DNA from: Thiohalophilus sp.
Lineage (GTDB): Bacteria; Pseudomonadota; Gammaproteobacteria; UBA6429; Thiohalophilaceae
Direction of reading: 5' to 3'
Length of the DNA: 64,000 nt
NCBI RefSeq assembly: GCF_034521165.1
Contig: NZ_JAXHMV010000016.1
Span: 62,001-126,000 of the forward strand
Below are positions 33,085-41,609 of this stretch, in pieces. The translations under genes were made by a program, and so were the position numbers. Every line of letters begins with the position of its first letter. The first letter of the stretch is position 1. Below the pieces are notes generated by a model. That model was not told the origin of the DNA and made no database searches. It was given only the letters and a program-made list of their open reading frames with translations.

Positions 33085-33831
33085 CTAGAGCCGCTTCAGG
33101 GCCTCGACAATGGCCGCCGGTTCCATGCGTTCCTTGTAATCCACATCGGCGGCTCCCGCCCGGATGATTCCCTCGCGGTCGATAATATAGGTAGCCGGCA
33201 CCGGTAACACATAGCGACCATCACCGTTATAGTCGGCCAGATCGAGTCCGAAATTACGCCGGTAGACATCCACCAGTTCGATCGGAACCTCAAAATAGAG
33301 GTTGTAGGCTTTCATTGCCGAGCTATCCAGATCGCTCAGGATCTCGAATGGATAATCATCTTTTTTCACCTGTTCCAGCGATTTGTCCGGCTTCTGCGGC
33401 GTCACGGTGATCAACTGCGCGCCCTCGCCTTCGATTGCCGGCAGGCTTTCGCGCAGGGTATGCAGCTGAAGATTACAATAAGGACACCAGGCGCCGCGAT
33501 AAAAGACCAGCACAACCGGCCCGTTTTCCAGCTGTTTGTACAGGCTGACTGACTTGCCAAAGGCATTGGGCAGAGCAAAGTCCGGCGCTTTCTTGCCCAC
33601 TTCGAGCCCTGGATCCGGCATGCTGGCGGCCAGATCCTCGCCGGCCTGTTGCATGATCTGCCGATCTTCAGGGCTCAGCTTCGGTCCGTTCGATGTTTGC
33701 CTGCGTTCGGCTTCAAATTGTTCCCGCGCCTGTTCATAGCTGGGAACGGATTCGGCCGCCATCGCCGCCGGCGGCATCGTCAGGACGGCGAACAGAAAGG
33801 CAGGCAGTACCACTTGATACATCATGTGCAT
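33085..33831 (-). CDS. Exported peroxiredoxin-like (AhpC/TSA) thiol protein
   Basis: A signal peptide (FLFAVLTMPPAAMAA) precedes a helical linker and an AhpC/TSA domain. The active site is FYRGAWCPYCNLQL, a CxxC pair in a Prx-like setting, followed by VTPQKPDKSLEQVKKDDYPFEILSD and YIIDREGIIRAG. The 248-residue product should work in the periplasm as a thiol peroxidase or bacterioferritin-comigratory-type reductant. It lies between the TetR gene and dsrE2. Confidence 0.85.
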   Translation of the reverse strand: MHMMYQVVLPAFLFAVLTMPPAAMAAESVPSYEQAREQFEAERRQTSNGPKLSPEDRQIMQQAGEDLAASMPDPGLEVGKKAPDFALPNAFGKSVSLYKQLENGPVVLVFYRGAWCPYCNLQLHTLRESLPAIEGEGAQLITVTPQKPDKSLEQVKKDDYPFEILSDLDSSAMKAYNLYFEVPIELVDVYRRNFGLDLADYNGDGRYVLPVPATYIIDREGIIRAGAADVDYKERMEPAAIVEALKRL

Positions 33832-33906
33832 ATTGCATCCTTTTTCACGTCAATGCGTATAGACTGCCCCTCAATCGCAGGGCAGTGCTTTTTACAAAAG
33901 CCGATA

Positions 33907-34389
33907 TCAGGTAAACAGGCAGATATCGGACTCGCCGGCAAACTCGAAAAACATTGCCGCACCGCCATACTCAATGCCGTCGATAAAGCTGCTCTGTTCC
34001 ATGTCAAACAGATCAACGGTCATCTGACAGGCGATCATTTTCACATCCGACTCAAGACACATCTCGCGCAAATCGCCCACGCTGGCCACGCCCTTGCTCT
34101 TGAGTTTGCTTTTCATCATCGAGGTCATAATCGACTGCATGCCGGGAATCGCGGTACCCAGTACCGGAAACCATTTGTCCATTCCCAGCGGCATGGGCAT
34201 GCCGGGATTGCCCAGGGGCGAGACCTTCAGATCCAGATTCCGGCGCAGCAGTTGCAGGCCATAGAAGGTAAAAAATATCTGTACCTGATAGCCCAGCGCC
34301 GCGGCAGTGGAGGCCAGAATAAACGGCGGATACGCCCAGTCCAGCGTCCCCTTGGTGGCGATAATCGCCAGTTTCTTTTCATCACTCAT
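33907..34389 (-). CDS. dsrE2: DsrE2-like sulfurtransferase (DsrE/DsrF/DrsH family)
   Basis: The 160-residue protein has the DsrE fold (KKLAIIATKGTLDWAYPPFILASTAAALGYQVQIFFTFYGLQLL) and the DsrE2 features LREMCLESDVKMIACQMTVDLF with the conserved cysteine in IACQMT. Members pass sulfane sulfur to and from TusA and are partly membrane-associated. It lies 16 nt after tusA, matching the tusA-dsrE2 cores found in sulfur-oxidising bacteria with heterodisulfide-reductase-like or Dsr pathways. Neither of those is in this window. Confidence 0.9.
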   Translation of the reverse strand: MSDEKKLAIIATKGTLDWAYPPFILASTAAALGYQVQIFFTFYGLQLLRRNLDLKVSPLGNPGMPMPLGMDKWFPVLGTAIPGMQSIMTSMMKSKLKSKGVASVGDLREMCLESDVKMIACQMTVDLFDMEQSSFIDGIEYGGAAMFFEFAGESDICLFT

Positions 34390-34405
34390 GGTTAATCTCC
34401 CGCTC

Positions 34406-34636
34406 TCAGGCCTTTTGAATCAAAAAGTGAAATGTCCCGTTTTCCTCACGCGACTCCTGAAGTGCATTCCCGGTTTGTTTGGCAAAGGCCTCAAAATCCT
34501 TGACCGACCCCGGATCGGTGGCCTCGATATGCAACACCTGACCGGAGGCCATTTGCGCAATCGACTTTTTGGCACGCAGAATCGGCAACGGACAATTGAG
34601 CCCTTTGGCGTCCAGTTCCTGATCAAAAGTGGCCAT
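34406..34636 (-). CDS. tusA: Sulfur carrier protein TusA
   Basis: The ATG at 34636 follows a strong AGGAGGAG ribosome site. The 76-residue product has the TusA motif LDAKGLNCPLPILRAKK with the sulfur-carrying C15, then LHIEATDPGSVKDFEAFAKQTG. It carries persulfide sulfur in the cytoplasm. It leads the tusA-dsrE2 operon, whose upstream region carries two TetR-type palindromes. Confidence 0.95.
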   Translation of the reverse strand: MATFDQELDAKGLNCPLPILRAKKSIAQMASGQVLHIEATDPGSVKDFEAFAKQTGNALQESREENGTFHFLIQKA

Positions 34637-34680
34637 AAGCTCCTCCTTACATTGGGTTATCGCCAGTGCGAACGTTATTT

Positions 34681-34736
34681 GTGAACGATCGCTCAATAAT
34701 TGGCTTAACTCTAGCTTTAGTTGAGCGATCATTCAA
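34681..34736. promoter_or_regulatory. Paired TetR-type operators upstream of tusA-dsrE2
   Basis: GTGAACGATCGCTCAA (34681-34696) and TTGAGCGATCATTCAA (34721-34736) are two 16-bp palindromes spaced 40 nt centre to centre, about four helical turns. Both match the palindrome at 32304-32319. They lie 45-100 nt upstream of the tusA start. Confidence 0.65.
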
Positions 34737-34883
34737 GTACCGGATGACATTTCTTTTGCCAATGGCGCCTGTCAGCCCGTGGAGGCGGAAATAAACTAAT
34801 GAGAAAACAGTGACTTGCGGTCCAACTGTCGGCCCCGGATACCCCGCCGACATGTCCCGCCGGCGAAATCCGGAAGCCGTACC

Positions 34884-35786
34884 TTACTGGTGAAATCGAC
34901 TCTGCCGACGCACCGCCCCCGGCCCGAGCTCGAACTGCCTTTTGAAGGCCTTGGCGAAAGCGGCCTCATTCTGATAGCCGCACTGTTCGGCCACCCGGCG
35001 GGTACTGTAGTCGGTGGTGGCAAGCAAATCATAGGCGCGGTGCATGCGCCACTGCGTTATATAGTGCAACGGTGTCTGGCCGATAATCTGCTGAAAACGG
35101 GCGGCAAAGGCCGAACGGGACATACCGGCCTGCCGGGCGAGCGTGGCCACCGACCAGTTTGCCGCCGGTTGCTGATGAAAGGCATTCAGTCCCCGTGCCA
35201 GGCGCGTGTCCGCCAGGGCGGCCACCAGTCCTCGCGCAGGCCTGACCTGGGCCACATAGCTGCGCACCACCTGAATGAACAGAGTATCCGACAGGCGATT
35301 GATCACCGCATCGGCACCTTGCTGCCCGGTTTCCGCCTCGGCGATCATAAAATCGATCAGGCTCGACATATGCCCGGTGCCGCCCATCTGCTCGTTACGG
35401 ATCACCAGGTAATCCGGCATGCTCTCAAGCAACGCGTTCCAACGCTGTTCACCAAACTCAAAATAACCACAGATCAGGCTCGTGGAAGATCCCTCGGACC
35501 CCGCTGGCGCCGGCTGGTTGCGAGGCACCGCAGGTCCGGGCGGCGTATCGCTGTTGGAGATGACATGCGCCGCGTCGTGCGGAAACACCACCAGATCCCC
35601 ACCGCGCAACGGCTCCGGGTGCGTCCGATCCGGCCTGTGCAGCCAGGCATTGCCGCGCGCCACCACATGAAACGTTGCCTGCCGGGTTCCCGAGGTATCG
35701 ACCGCCCACTGACCACAGAATCGGGAATGTAAAAACACCCGGGCATTGAGCCGGGTCGCATGGAGAATTTCACTCAGCGCATCCAT
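34884..35786 (-). CDS. AraC-family regulator with N-terminal cupin
   Basis: The 300-residue protein has an N-terminal cupin-type sensor domain (FHVVARGNAWLHRPDRTHPEPLRGGDLVVFPHDAAHVIS) and a C-terminal AraC DNA-binding domain (WSVATLARQAGMSRSAFAARFQQIIGQTPLHYITQWRMHRAYDLL...RRVAEQCGYQNEAAFAKAFKRQF). It belongs to the AraC_binding/cupin_6 group. It is divergent from the small exported gene at 35904 and may control it. Confidence 0.9.
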   Translation of the reverse strand: MDALSEILHATRLNARVFLHSRFCGQWAVDTSGTRQATFHVVARGNAWLHRPDRTHPEPLRGGDLVVFPHDAAHVISNSDTPPGPAVPRNQPAPAGSEGSSTSLICGYFEFGEQRWNALLESMPDYLVIRNEQMGGTGHMSSLIDFMIAEAETGQQGADAVINRLSDTLFIQVVRSYVAQVRPARGLVAALADTRLARGLNAFHQQPAANWSVATLARQAGMSRSAFAARFQQIIGQTPLHYITQWRMHRAYDLLATTDYSTRRVAEQCGYQNEAAFAKAFKRQFELGPGAVRRQSRFHQ

Positions 35787-35903
35787 TAGTCCATTCTAGC
35801 CGTGACTTCTGGATGAATAAACATAATTTTCGGACTTTCAGGCATAGTTAATCCAATTATCCAGGACTAATATTCCTCCTGTCAATTCAACAAGGAGACT
35901 TTT

Positions 35904-36281
35904 ATGAAATCGCTATTCACTACCCTGGCCCTTCTGGCCGTTATGGGATTCACCACGCCGGCACTGGCGGCCACACCGACTACGACCGATGGCGTCACGA
36001 CGATCCATCTGGATGAGTACAACGGCTATTTTGCCGCCCAGGAAACCCTGGCCAGTCTCAAACCCGGCAAATACAAATTTGTCGTGAGCAACAAGGCCGG
36101 CAAGGTCGTCGGATTTCAGCTGCAGGACAATGTGACCCATGAAACCATCGGCATGTTCCCCCTGGACCCGGGTCAAACCAAAAGCACCGTGATCGAGATC
36201 AGTGAGAACGGTTTTCGTTATCGCTGCCCGATCAACCCGACACCCTGGTATGAAGTCAATAATGTGAAAACGGACAAATAA
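35904..36281 (+). CDS. Small exported protein, possibly cupredoxin-like
   Basis: AAGGAGA precedes the ATG by 7 nt. The 125-residue product has a signal peptide (to LAA) and a mature part of about 100 residues rich in beta strands, with TLASLKPGKYKFVVSNKAGKVVGFQLQD and the single-Cys ending NGFRYRCPINPTPWYEV. The strand pattern and position of the cysteine recall cupredoxin-like folds, but a full copper ligand set is not visible. Its function is unknown; control by the divergent AraC regulator is likely. Confidence 0.7.
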   Translation: MKSLFTTLALLAVMGFTTPALAATPTTTDGVTTIHLDEYNGYFAAQETLASLKPGKYKFVVSNKAGKVVGFQLQDNVTHETIGMFPLDPGQTKSTVIEISENGFRYRCPINPTPWYEVNNVKTDK

Positions 36282-36582
36282 CCCCGCATCACCTGTAAAA
36301 AAGGTGAGATGCAACAATCCTGTTATCGCGCCGGACAGGGAGGGTCCGGCCGATAATCCGGTTTTACAGGGTTACGGGGCTCTCCTGGTTCATAGCACGG
36401 TTTTCCTCTCTCACCTGCTCGTCCTGATCGAAACTCTCACTCAGACTAATAACACTTCGATCGCTTCGTCGCCGGTGATAACGTAACGGTAGTATCACGA
36501 GCGCGATTCCTTCTATACTGTCACTGTCACATTAGTCAACGGCAAGACATTCAATCCCGTCCAACCCGATCGAGGCTCCTGA
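36282..36582. other. Intergenic stretch with a small hairpin
   Basis: GCCGGAC (36330-36336) and GTCCGGC (36344-36350) form a 7-bp stem without a T-run. A 60-codon frame at 36304-36486 has no ribosome site or family features. No other feature was seen. Confidence 0.4.
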
Positions 36583-37380
36583 ATGTGGATGCGAACAACC
36601 TGCAATCTTGAATTCCAACTGGCCTATCCCACGCCGCTGATTCTCATGCTACGCGCCCGCAGCGGGCTGCGGCAGTGGATTGCGCGGGAAAGTTATACCT
36701 TCGCCCCCGTGGTACCGGTCCAGGAGTACACAGACATTTTTGGTAATCTCTGCCAGCGCCTGATTGCGCCGGCGGGGGAGTTTTACGTACGCACCTCCGC
36801 TGATGTCATTACCCGTGACAACCTGGAAGAAGCCCCGGGCGGGGGATTCGTCGAAATTCCGGATCTGCCCGACAGCGTACTCATGTACCTGCTGCCAAGC
36901 CGTTATTGTGAATCGGACAAATTCGGCACCATGGCGCGGGAAATCGTCGAGGGACTGCCGCTGGGCTACGATCAGGTCGCGCGGATTAATCAATGGTTAC
37001 GCAAGTCGATTCGCTATGCACCCGGGACCAGCGCTTTTCCCCTCTCGGCGGTCGAGATCAATCTGCAAGGCGAGGGGGTTTGCCGCGATCTCTCGCACCT
37101 GGGCATTGCCCTGTGCCGCGCACTCAGTATCCCCGCACGCCTGGTGGTGGGTTATCTGCATGCCCTGGAACCCATGGACATGCATGCCTGGTTCGAGGCC
37201 TATGTGGACAATCACTGGTACACTTTTGATCCGACCGAAAGTACGTTGCGCGGCGGCCGGCTTGCCGTGGCCTACGGACGCGACGCGGCGGATGTGGCGA
37301 TCTACACCCAGTTCGGCCCGCCGGCTACCTTCAGTGACATGCAGGTTCAGGTTGCACTTCTCGATGTCCCCCCTGGCTGA
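36583..37380 (+). CDS. Transglutaminase-like cysteine protease family protein
   Basis: This 265-residue cytoplasmic protein has an N-terminal beta domain (CNLEFQLAYPTPLILMLRARSG) and a transglutaminase-core domain with the catalytic triad C167 (GEGVCRDLSHLGIALCRAL), H201 (MDMHAWFEAYV) and D216 (WYTFDPTES). Bacterial members act as proteases or amidases. Similar genes are often paired with alpha-E and circularly-permuted ATP-grasp genes, which are absent here. Confidence 0.88.
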   Translation: MWMRTTCNLEFQLAYPTPLILMLRARSGLRQWIARESYTFAPVVPVQEYTDIFGNLCQRLIAPAGEFYVRTSADVITRDNLEEAPGGGFVEIPDLPDSVLMYLLPSRYCESDKFGTMAREIVEGLPLGYDQVARINQWLRKSIRYAPGTSAFPLSAVEINLQGEGVCRDLSHLGIALCRALSIPARLVVGYLHALEPMDMHAWFEAYVDNHWYTFDPTESTLRGGRLAVAYGRDAADVAIYTQFGPPATFSDMQVQVALLDVPPG

Positions 37381-37498
37381 CACACCAGCCTCCACCTCAC
37401 GGGTTAAATCAGGGCGCTGAAAAGACGCTCGCTGGCAGATTCAGCCTCAATTCAGCTCGGGTTGATACGCTAATCCTCCATTCAGTGAGGATACCGTT

Positions 37499-37819
37499 AT
37501 GTTTTATACCATCGAAGTCGAACTGGATTACGACACCCATCCCTATGAGGAAACACAGAATATATGGGACTGTTTGCATCGCGAGTTACTGGCCGCCGGC
37601 TTTCGTGCCGATTGTAATCGCTTTACGATTCATCTGCCGCAGCAAAAGGCCCGACAACTTGCCCGTCGCAGCATGGAGCAACTGGAGCATCAGCTGCGCC
37701 AGGAAGGCCGGAGCCTGTATCATTATCTGCGCGAGTTTTATGGTTATCCCACAAACTGTGCCGACAATCTTCTGCTACCACCAACCAGCACGATAGAAGT
37801 CAGACACCGTTTTGAGTAA
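37499..37819 (+). CDS. Conserved-looking small cytoplasmic protein, unknown function
   Basis: The 106-residue frame begins MFYTIEVELDYDTHPYEETQNIWDCLHRELLAAGFRADCNRF and has a helical centre (QQKARQLARRSMEQLEHQLRQEGRSLYHYLREFYGYPT). GTGAGG lies upstream of the ATG. No family is recognised. Amphipathic composition and clean start make it a probable gene. It converges on the AsmA-like gene with only 2 nt between the stops. Confidence 0.6.
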   Translation: MFYTIEVELDYDTHPYEETQNIWDCLHRELLAAGFRADCNRFTIHLPQQKARQLARRSMEQLEHQLRQEGRSLYHYLREFYGYPTNCADNLLLPPTSTIEVRHRFE

Positions 37820-37821
37820 CA

Positions 37822-38619
37822 CTAGCGCAACAAGTTCTTGAGTTTATCTTCCGCTTTCTGTTTTTCTTCCTCGATTTTGCTGTCCGCCTCATCCTTCAGC
37901 CGGGTTTTCTCTTCCTCCACCCGCGCTTTTGCGCCGGCCTTGAGCTTGTCCAGTTCGGCATCGATACCTTTCTTTTTCACCTCGTTCCGGGCGGCGTCCA
38001 TCAGTCGCTGCAATATTTCTTTTGCCAATTCGCTCGCTGTTGCCCCCTGACTACCGCCCAGGCCGGTCATATTGATATTGGGAAGGTTGAGTTCGTAATC
38101 TTTATCGAGCGGCGTCACTTTCGCATCAATCCGGCCCTGCTCGAAGGTGATCCGCCGGATGATCAATCTCGGTTCTGCGGACGTTTTGTCTGCAGGTTTG
38201 TCCTGTTTCGCGGACGGCTGACCGGCTGTGAGATTCTTTTTCAATTCATTCAAATTGGTCTTTTTATTCGCGTTGACCTCAAAGAAAACTCTCGGATCAC
38301 GTACCGTAATATGGTTAATTACATACGGTTCTTCCCTGATCGACTTGAGATCGATCCCGATCCCCGTCTCGCCCAGCGAGATGGCATGACGTAGTTCAAA
38401 GCCTTTTGGATTGGCGACGGTGAGACCGAAGATAGCCCCATCGCCTTCGCCAAGCTTGATCCGCACCCTGTCGACCTGAACAGCGGTTTGCGTTGCCTGC
38501 GAACCGTATTTTTCGATCGCCGCCTTGACAATCGAATCAAGGTTGGTCAGCACATAAAAAATACCGGCAATGATCGCAATCACTACCAGGGCGACAAGGC
38601 TGAGTATCACTTTTTTCAT
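37822..38619 (-). CDS. AsmA-like membrane-anchored protein with charged coiled-coil tail
   Basis: One N-terminal membrane helix (VILSLVALVVIAIIAGIFYVL) anchors a periplasmic domain whose strands (VQVDRVRIKLGEGDGAIFGLTVANPKGF, ISLGETGIGIDLKSIREEPYVINHITVRDPRVFFEVN) match the AsmA/DUF748 group. The last 60 residues are Lys/Glu-rich coiled coil (KGIDAELDKLKAGAKARVEEEKTRLKDEAD). Large AsmA relatives move lipids between membranes; this one is small (265 residues) and its role is unknown. Confidence 0.75.
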   Translation of the reverse strand: MKKVILSLVALVVIAIIAGIFYVLTNLDSIVKAAIEKYGSQATQTAVQVDRVRIKLGEGDGAIFGLTVANPKGFELRHAISLGETGIGIDLKSIREEPYVINHITVRDPRVFFEVNANKKTNLNELKKNLTAGQPSAKQDKPADKTSAEPRLIIRRITFEQGRIDAKVTPLDKDYELNLPNINMTGLGGSQGATASELAKEILQRLMDAARNEVKKKGIDAELDKLKAGAKARVEEEKTRLKDEADSKIEEEKQKAEDKLKNLLR

Positions 38620-38754
38620 CTTAAACCACCCGAATGAGTGCTGTTTAGTTTACATACACAACTATCAACATAGTTGACCGATAGAACTTGATCAACACAT
38701 CATGCCCCAGAACCATTTTTTGAGGATTTTATTATTACTGGCAGTGCTGATATT

Positions 38755-39591
38755 TTAGTGAACCGAATTGTTCGTAACAGCTTCCACATTTAACTGACGA
38801 ATATCGTCCCAGTCGCTATCTTGCGCGGTAACAATGCCCTCAAATTCAATGCCCGCAAGCAACTGTCGGCCTTCCTCTGATTGCGACATCTTGACCATTG
38901 CCTCTTGTAATCGATAGAGAAAATCGGGTTCCAGATCCGGATGTGCGGCGATGGCGTGTGGCGTATATTCGTTGGACTTCCACAAAACCCGTAACTGTTG
39001 ACGAATGGAGGGACTGACCTGGTCCAGGGTGCGCATAATACCGCCACCGGCCGGATAATGGCCATAGGCGACACTGCGGTATACCTTGTCATGGGAACTC
39101 AAATAATTCGCCACGAACGGGATTTTGGCCTTTTTGAGATGGGAGCGGGTCAAAATACTGGCGGCAAATGCGTGCGGAGAGGGAAAGGCCAGTGTCCGGT
39201 TAGCAAGCTCAACAAGGTTGTTGAATGGCGCATCCCGATGCACCACCATAATACCCTGAATGCGCTCGTTTTTCTGTCGCGCAAATGCCTGGTAGCCAAC
39301 CTGCTCACGGGCCACCACATAATGATAGGGATTCATATAGGCAATGTCATAGCGACCATTGAACAGGCGCTCTTCAAATGCCGGAATGCTGGGCGCGGGC
39401 CTGAATACCAGCCAGTAACCGGTTTCCTCGCTCAGATAACGCAGAATCGGGTTCCATTGCCGGGACAGCACGGTGGAAGAATGCTGGGGCACGATACCGA
39501 TAATCACGACTCTGGGCGCGCCGGCAATAAAGAGTATCAGGCCAATGGCTAGCAGTCCCAAAAGGACGAGGTAACGTGCATAATGACGCAT
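38755..39591 (-). CDS. PhnD-like periplasmic binding protein (phosphate/phosphonate type)
   Basis: An N-terminal signal-anchor (YLVLLGLLAIGLILFIAGA) is followed by the PhnD fold: VVIIGIVPQHSSTVLSRQWNPILRYLSEETGYWL, GRYDIAYMNPYHYVVAREQVGYQAFAR, LAFPSPHAFAASILTRSHLKK. The 278-residue protein has no adjacent ABC permease or ATPase genes. Orphan PhnD-like proteins are often the sensory module of signalling systems or have other ligands, so phosphonate uptake should not be assumed. Confidence 0.82.
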   Translation of the reverse strand: MRHYARYLVLLGLLAIGLILFIAGAPRVVIIGIVPQHSSTVLSRQWNPILRYLSEETGYWLVFRPAPSIPAFEERLFNGRYDIAYMNPYHYVVAREQVGYQAFARQKNERIQGIMVVHRDAPFNNLVELANRTLAFPSPHAFAASILTRSHLKKAKIPFVANYLSSHDKVYRSVAYGHYPAGGGIMRTLDQVSPSIRQQLRVLWKSNEYTPHAIAAHPDLEPDFLYRLQEAMVKMSQSEEGRQLLAGIEFEGIVTAQDSDWDDIRQLNVEAVTNNSVH

Positions 39592-39761
39592 CAGGACTTC
39601 CAGCTTTAAGGATTGGGGGGTGGCTGAATGCTAACAAATCACCCTCACCGGGAAAAGGGATTGCGGTCTGGCTCCCTGCATGGGCATTCGGAACCAGTGG
39701 ATCCGTTAAGAAGAATGCCGCCGGCTCGAGCACACTGCAGAAAAACGTCGTACAGCCCATC

Positions 39762-40013
39762 ATGTCCACCAATTCCAGAAAATTTGCCAGGGAAATGTGC
39801 GAAGACGATCCCCGGATTATTGAGTCAGTCGTCGGGGATGTGATGAACCAATTGGGCTACGAGCGGCTTCATGTCAAACCCGGTGAGGAAATCCAGTTCG
39901 ATGAGGCCACGCTCAAGCAATTTCGTCAGAAAAATGACAAACTTCTCCAGGAAGCGACCAGCCGGCAGCAACAAGCCAGTGTCATCGAAGAAATTCGATC
40001 CATGGCCAGCTAA
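39762..40013 (+). CDS. Small cytoplasmic protein, unknown function
   Basis: From the ATG at 39762 the frame encodes 83 residues (MSTNSRKFAREMCEDDPRIIESVVGDVMNQLGYERLHVKPGEEIQFDEATLKQF). The upstream part of the open frame back to 39576 overlaps the divergent PhnD-like gene and is unlikely to be translated. The protein is acidic and mostly helical with a Gln-rich end. It might be the C-terminal piece of a larger enzyme, but I do not recognise a family. A good terminator follows. Confidence 0.55.
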   Translation: MSTNSRKFAREMCEDDPRIIESVVGDVMNQLGYERLHVKPGEEIQFDEATLKQFRQKNDKLLQEATSRQQQASVIEEIRSMAS

Positions 40014-40059
40014 TCAAACATACCCTGCTGACAACAACAATTACATCTCTCGATGCTTG

Positions 40060-40086
40060 AACCCGTCTATGCCGGGTTATTTTTTG
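40060..40086 (+). terminator. Rho-independent terminator
   Basis: AACCCG (40060-40065) pairs with CGGGTT (40073-40078) and is followed by ATTTTTT. It is 47 nt after the stop of the 83-residue gene. Confidence 0.8.
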
Positions 40087-40167
40087 TCTGATTCCAATAC
40101 AGGATAACCTGTACTGATCACGCCCCGGGGACCCATGCATTATTACACGGGTCTCCGGGACACGATC

Positions 40168-41397
40168 TCAGAATCGGTAACCGATATTGAATCCAAAGGA
40201 TTGTTCGGCAAGACTGATCTTCGCTCCGCTGGTGGGATCGGTCAGCGTTTTCTCCGGAACTTCCATGTAGTGCCAGGCCAGCTCCCAGTGGTTATTCAGC
40301 AATACGTTCATACCGACTGTATAGTGCGTTTCGACGATCGCCGGCAGCAACAGATTATTCCCCGCCTGGCTATCGCCAATCGGCGACTCGGCATAGTTAT
40401 ACCCGGCACGCAGGGTCACCCGCTCAGTGATTCCGTAGGAGACACCCAGGGCATAGACCGTCTGATCGTCCCAGCCCGGGTCCATCGGAAATTCACCGCC
40501 CGGGCCGGTAACCGACAGCTTGTCCATGGTATCCGACCAGTTAATCCACTTGAGATCCGCCGAAACAGTCAGATTCTCATTGGCGCGATACGCCAGACCG
40601 ACGGCTGCCTGCTGCGGAAAGTCGAGATCCAGCTTGTACGTTCCGGCTGCAAAGTCACTGCCCCCGCTACTGATGTCACCTTCGGCCAGCTGATATTCCA
40701 TCGGACTGAAATGCTGCTTGGATTTATAATTAAAGCCCACAGTCAGCTGGTCGTTCACATCGTACAGCAGCCCGAGTCCGAAACCGAGACCAAAGCCGCT
40801 GGCGCCGCGTGCCAGATCAAAGTTGATATTCCGGAATGAGTCTCGCTGCTTGAATGCTATCGATTGATAATCCAGGTTCAGAGTCACGCCCACGCTGTAG
40901 CGCTCGTTCACGTTCCAGGCAAAGCCGGGGGCCATCTGCCAGAAGGAAACATTGCTGTAACCGTCCCAGTCCTGACCTGGCATGGTGGTGGTCGGCGCAT
41001 AATCCACGCCCATCCCGGAGGTGCCGTACATCCCGCCACCGAAATAGACCTCGCTGCCCTCGGAGGTCGGGGCCGTCCAGCCGATGGCCGGCACACCATA
41101 GATATCGACGGCACTGTCGGCCACGTTCCCGCCCGAGGCGGTGAAGTCGACCGGACGATCCGGCATGAACGCTTCCATGGAGAAGTCAGCCCGGGCACCG
41201 ACGCGGGCCATGCCGGCCGGGTTGGAAACGGCGGTCATCGCGCTGCCGGGATTGGCGGTCACGGCGCCGCCGAGACTCTTCTGATAACTACCGATGCCGA
41301 TCAGCTGATAACCATTGGTGGCATGGGCGGACAAGGAGACAAAGACAAAAGCGGTCGCCAGTGCGGCGATGCGCAGGGAGTTGCGGGTAGGTTTCAT
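40168..41397 (-). CDS. FadL/OmpP1/TodX-family outer-membrane transporter
   Basis: The 409-residue precursor has a signal peptide (to SAHA) and a mature N-terminus TNGYQLIGIGSYQKSLGGAVTANPGSAMTAVSNPAGMARVG, which is the FadL plug signature with the NPA motif. The rest alternates barrel strands (LTVGFNYKSKQHF, VTLRAGYNYAESPIGD) and ends in FNIGYRF with the terminal Phe. It takes up long-chain fatty acids or other hydrophobic compounds through a lateral opening. It is transcribed alone. Confidence 0.93.
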   Translation of the reverse strand: MKPTRNSLRIAALATAFVFVSLSAHATNGYQLIGIGSYQKSLGGAVTANPGSAMTAVSNPAGMARVGARADFSMEAFMPDRPVDFTASGGNVADSAVDIYGVPAIGWTAPTSEGSEVYFGGGMYGTSGMGVDYAPTTTMPGQDWDGYSNVSFWQMAPGFAWNVNERYSVGVTLNLDYQSIAFKQRDSFRNINFDLARGASGFGLGFGLGLLYDVNDQLTVGFNYKSKQHFSPMEYQLAEGDISSGGSDFAAGTYKLDLDFPQQAAVGLAYRANENLTVSADLKWINWSDTMDKLSVTGPGGEFPMDPGWDDQTVYALGVSYGITERVTLRAGYNYAESPIGDSQAGNNLLLPAIVETHYTVGMNVLLNNHWELAWHYMEVPEKTLTDPTSGAKISLAEQSFGFNIGYRF

Positions 41398-41609
41398 AAC
41401 AGACTCACTATTTTCTTATTAACAACAACAAGTTACCTCCCTGGTAACTCACAACCGCCCGGCTCGGGCAGCGCGCATGTTACCGCAAGATGAATAGAAA
41501 TTGAAAATATTCTAATAAACTTACTTATTGAGGGGGTGGTTCGCAAGCTCCTGCAATAGCCGGACAGGCCGGCCTCATGCCCTCACTCAATATCAGCCCA
41601 GCGGGCCAA

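Noticed and set aside
36304..36486. A 60-codon + strand frame
   Set aside because: Its start has no ribosome site and it covers a hairpin; no recognisable features.
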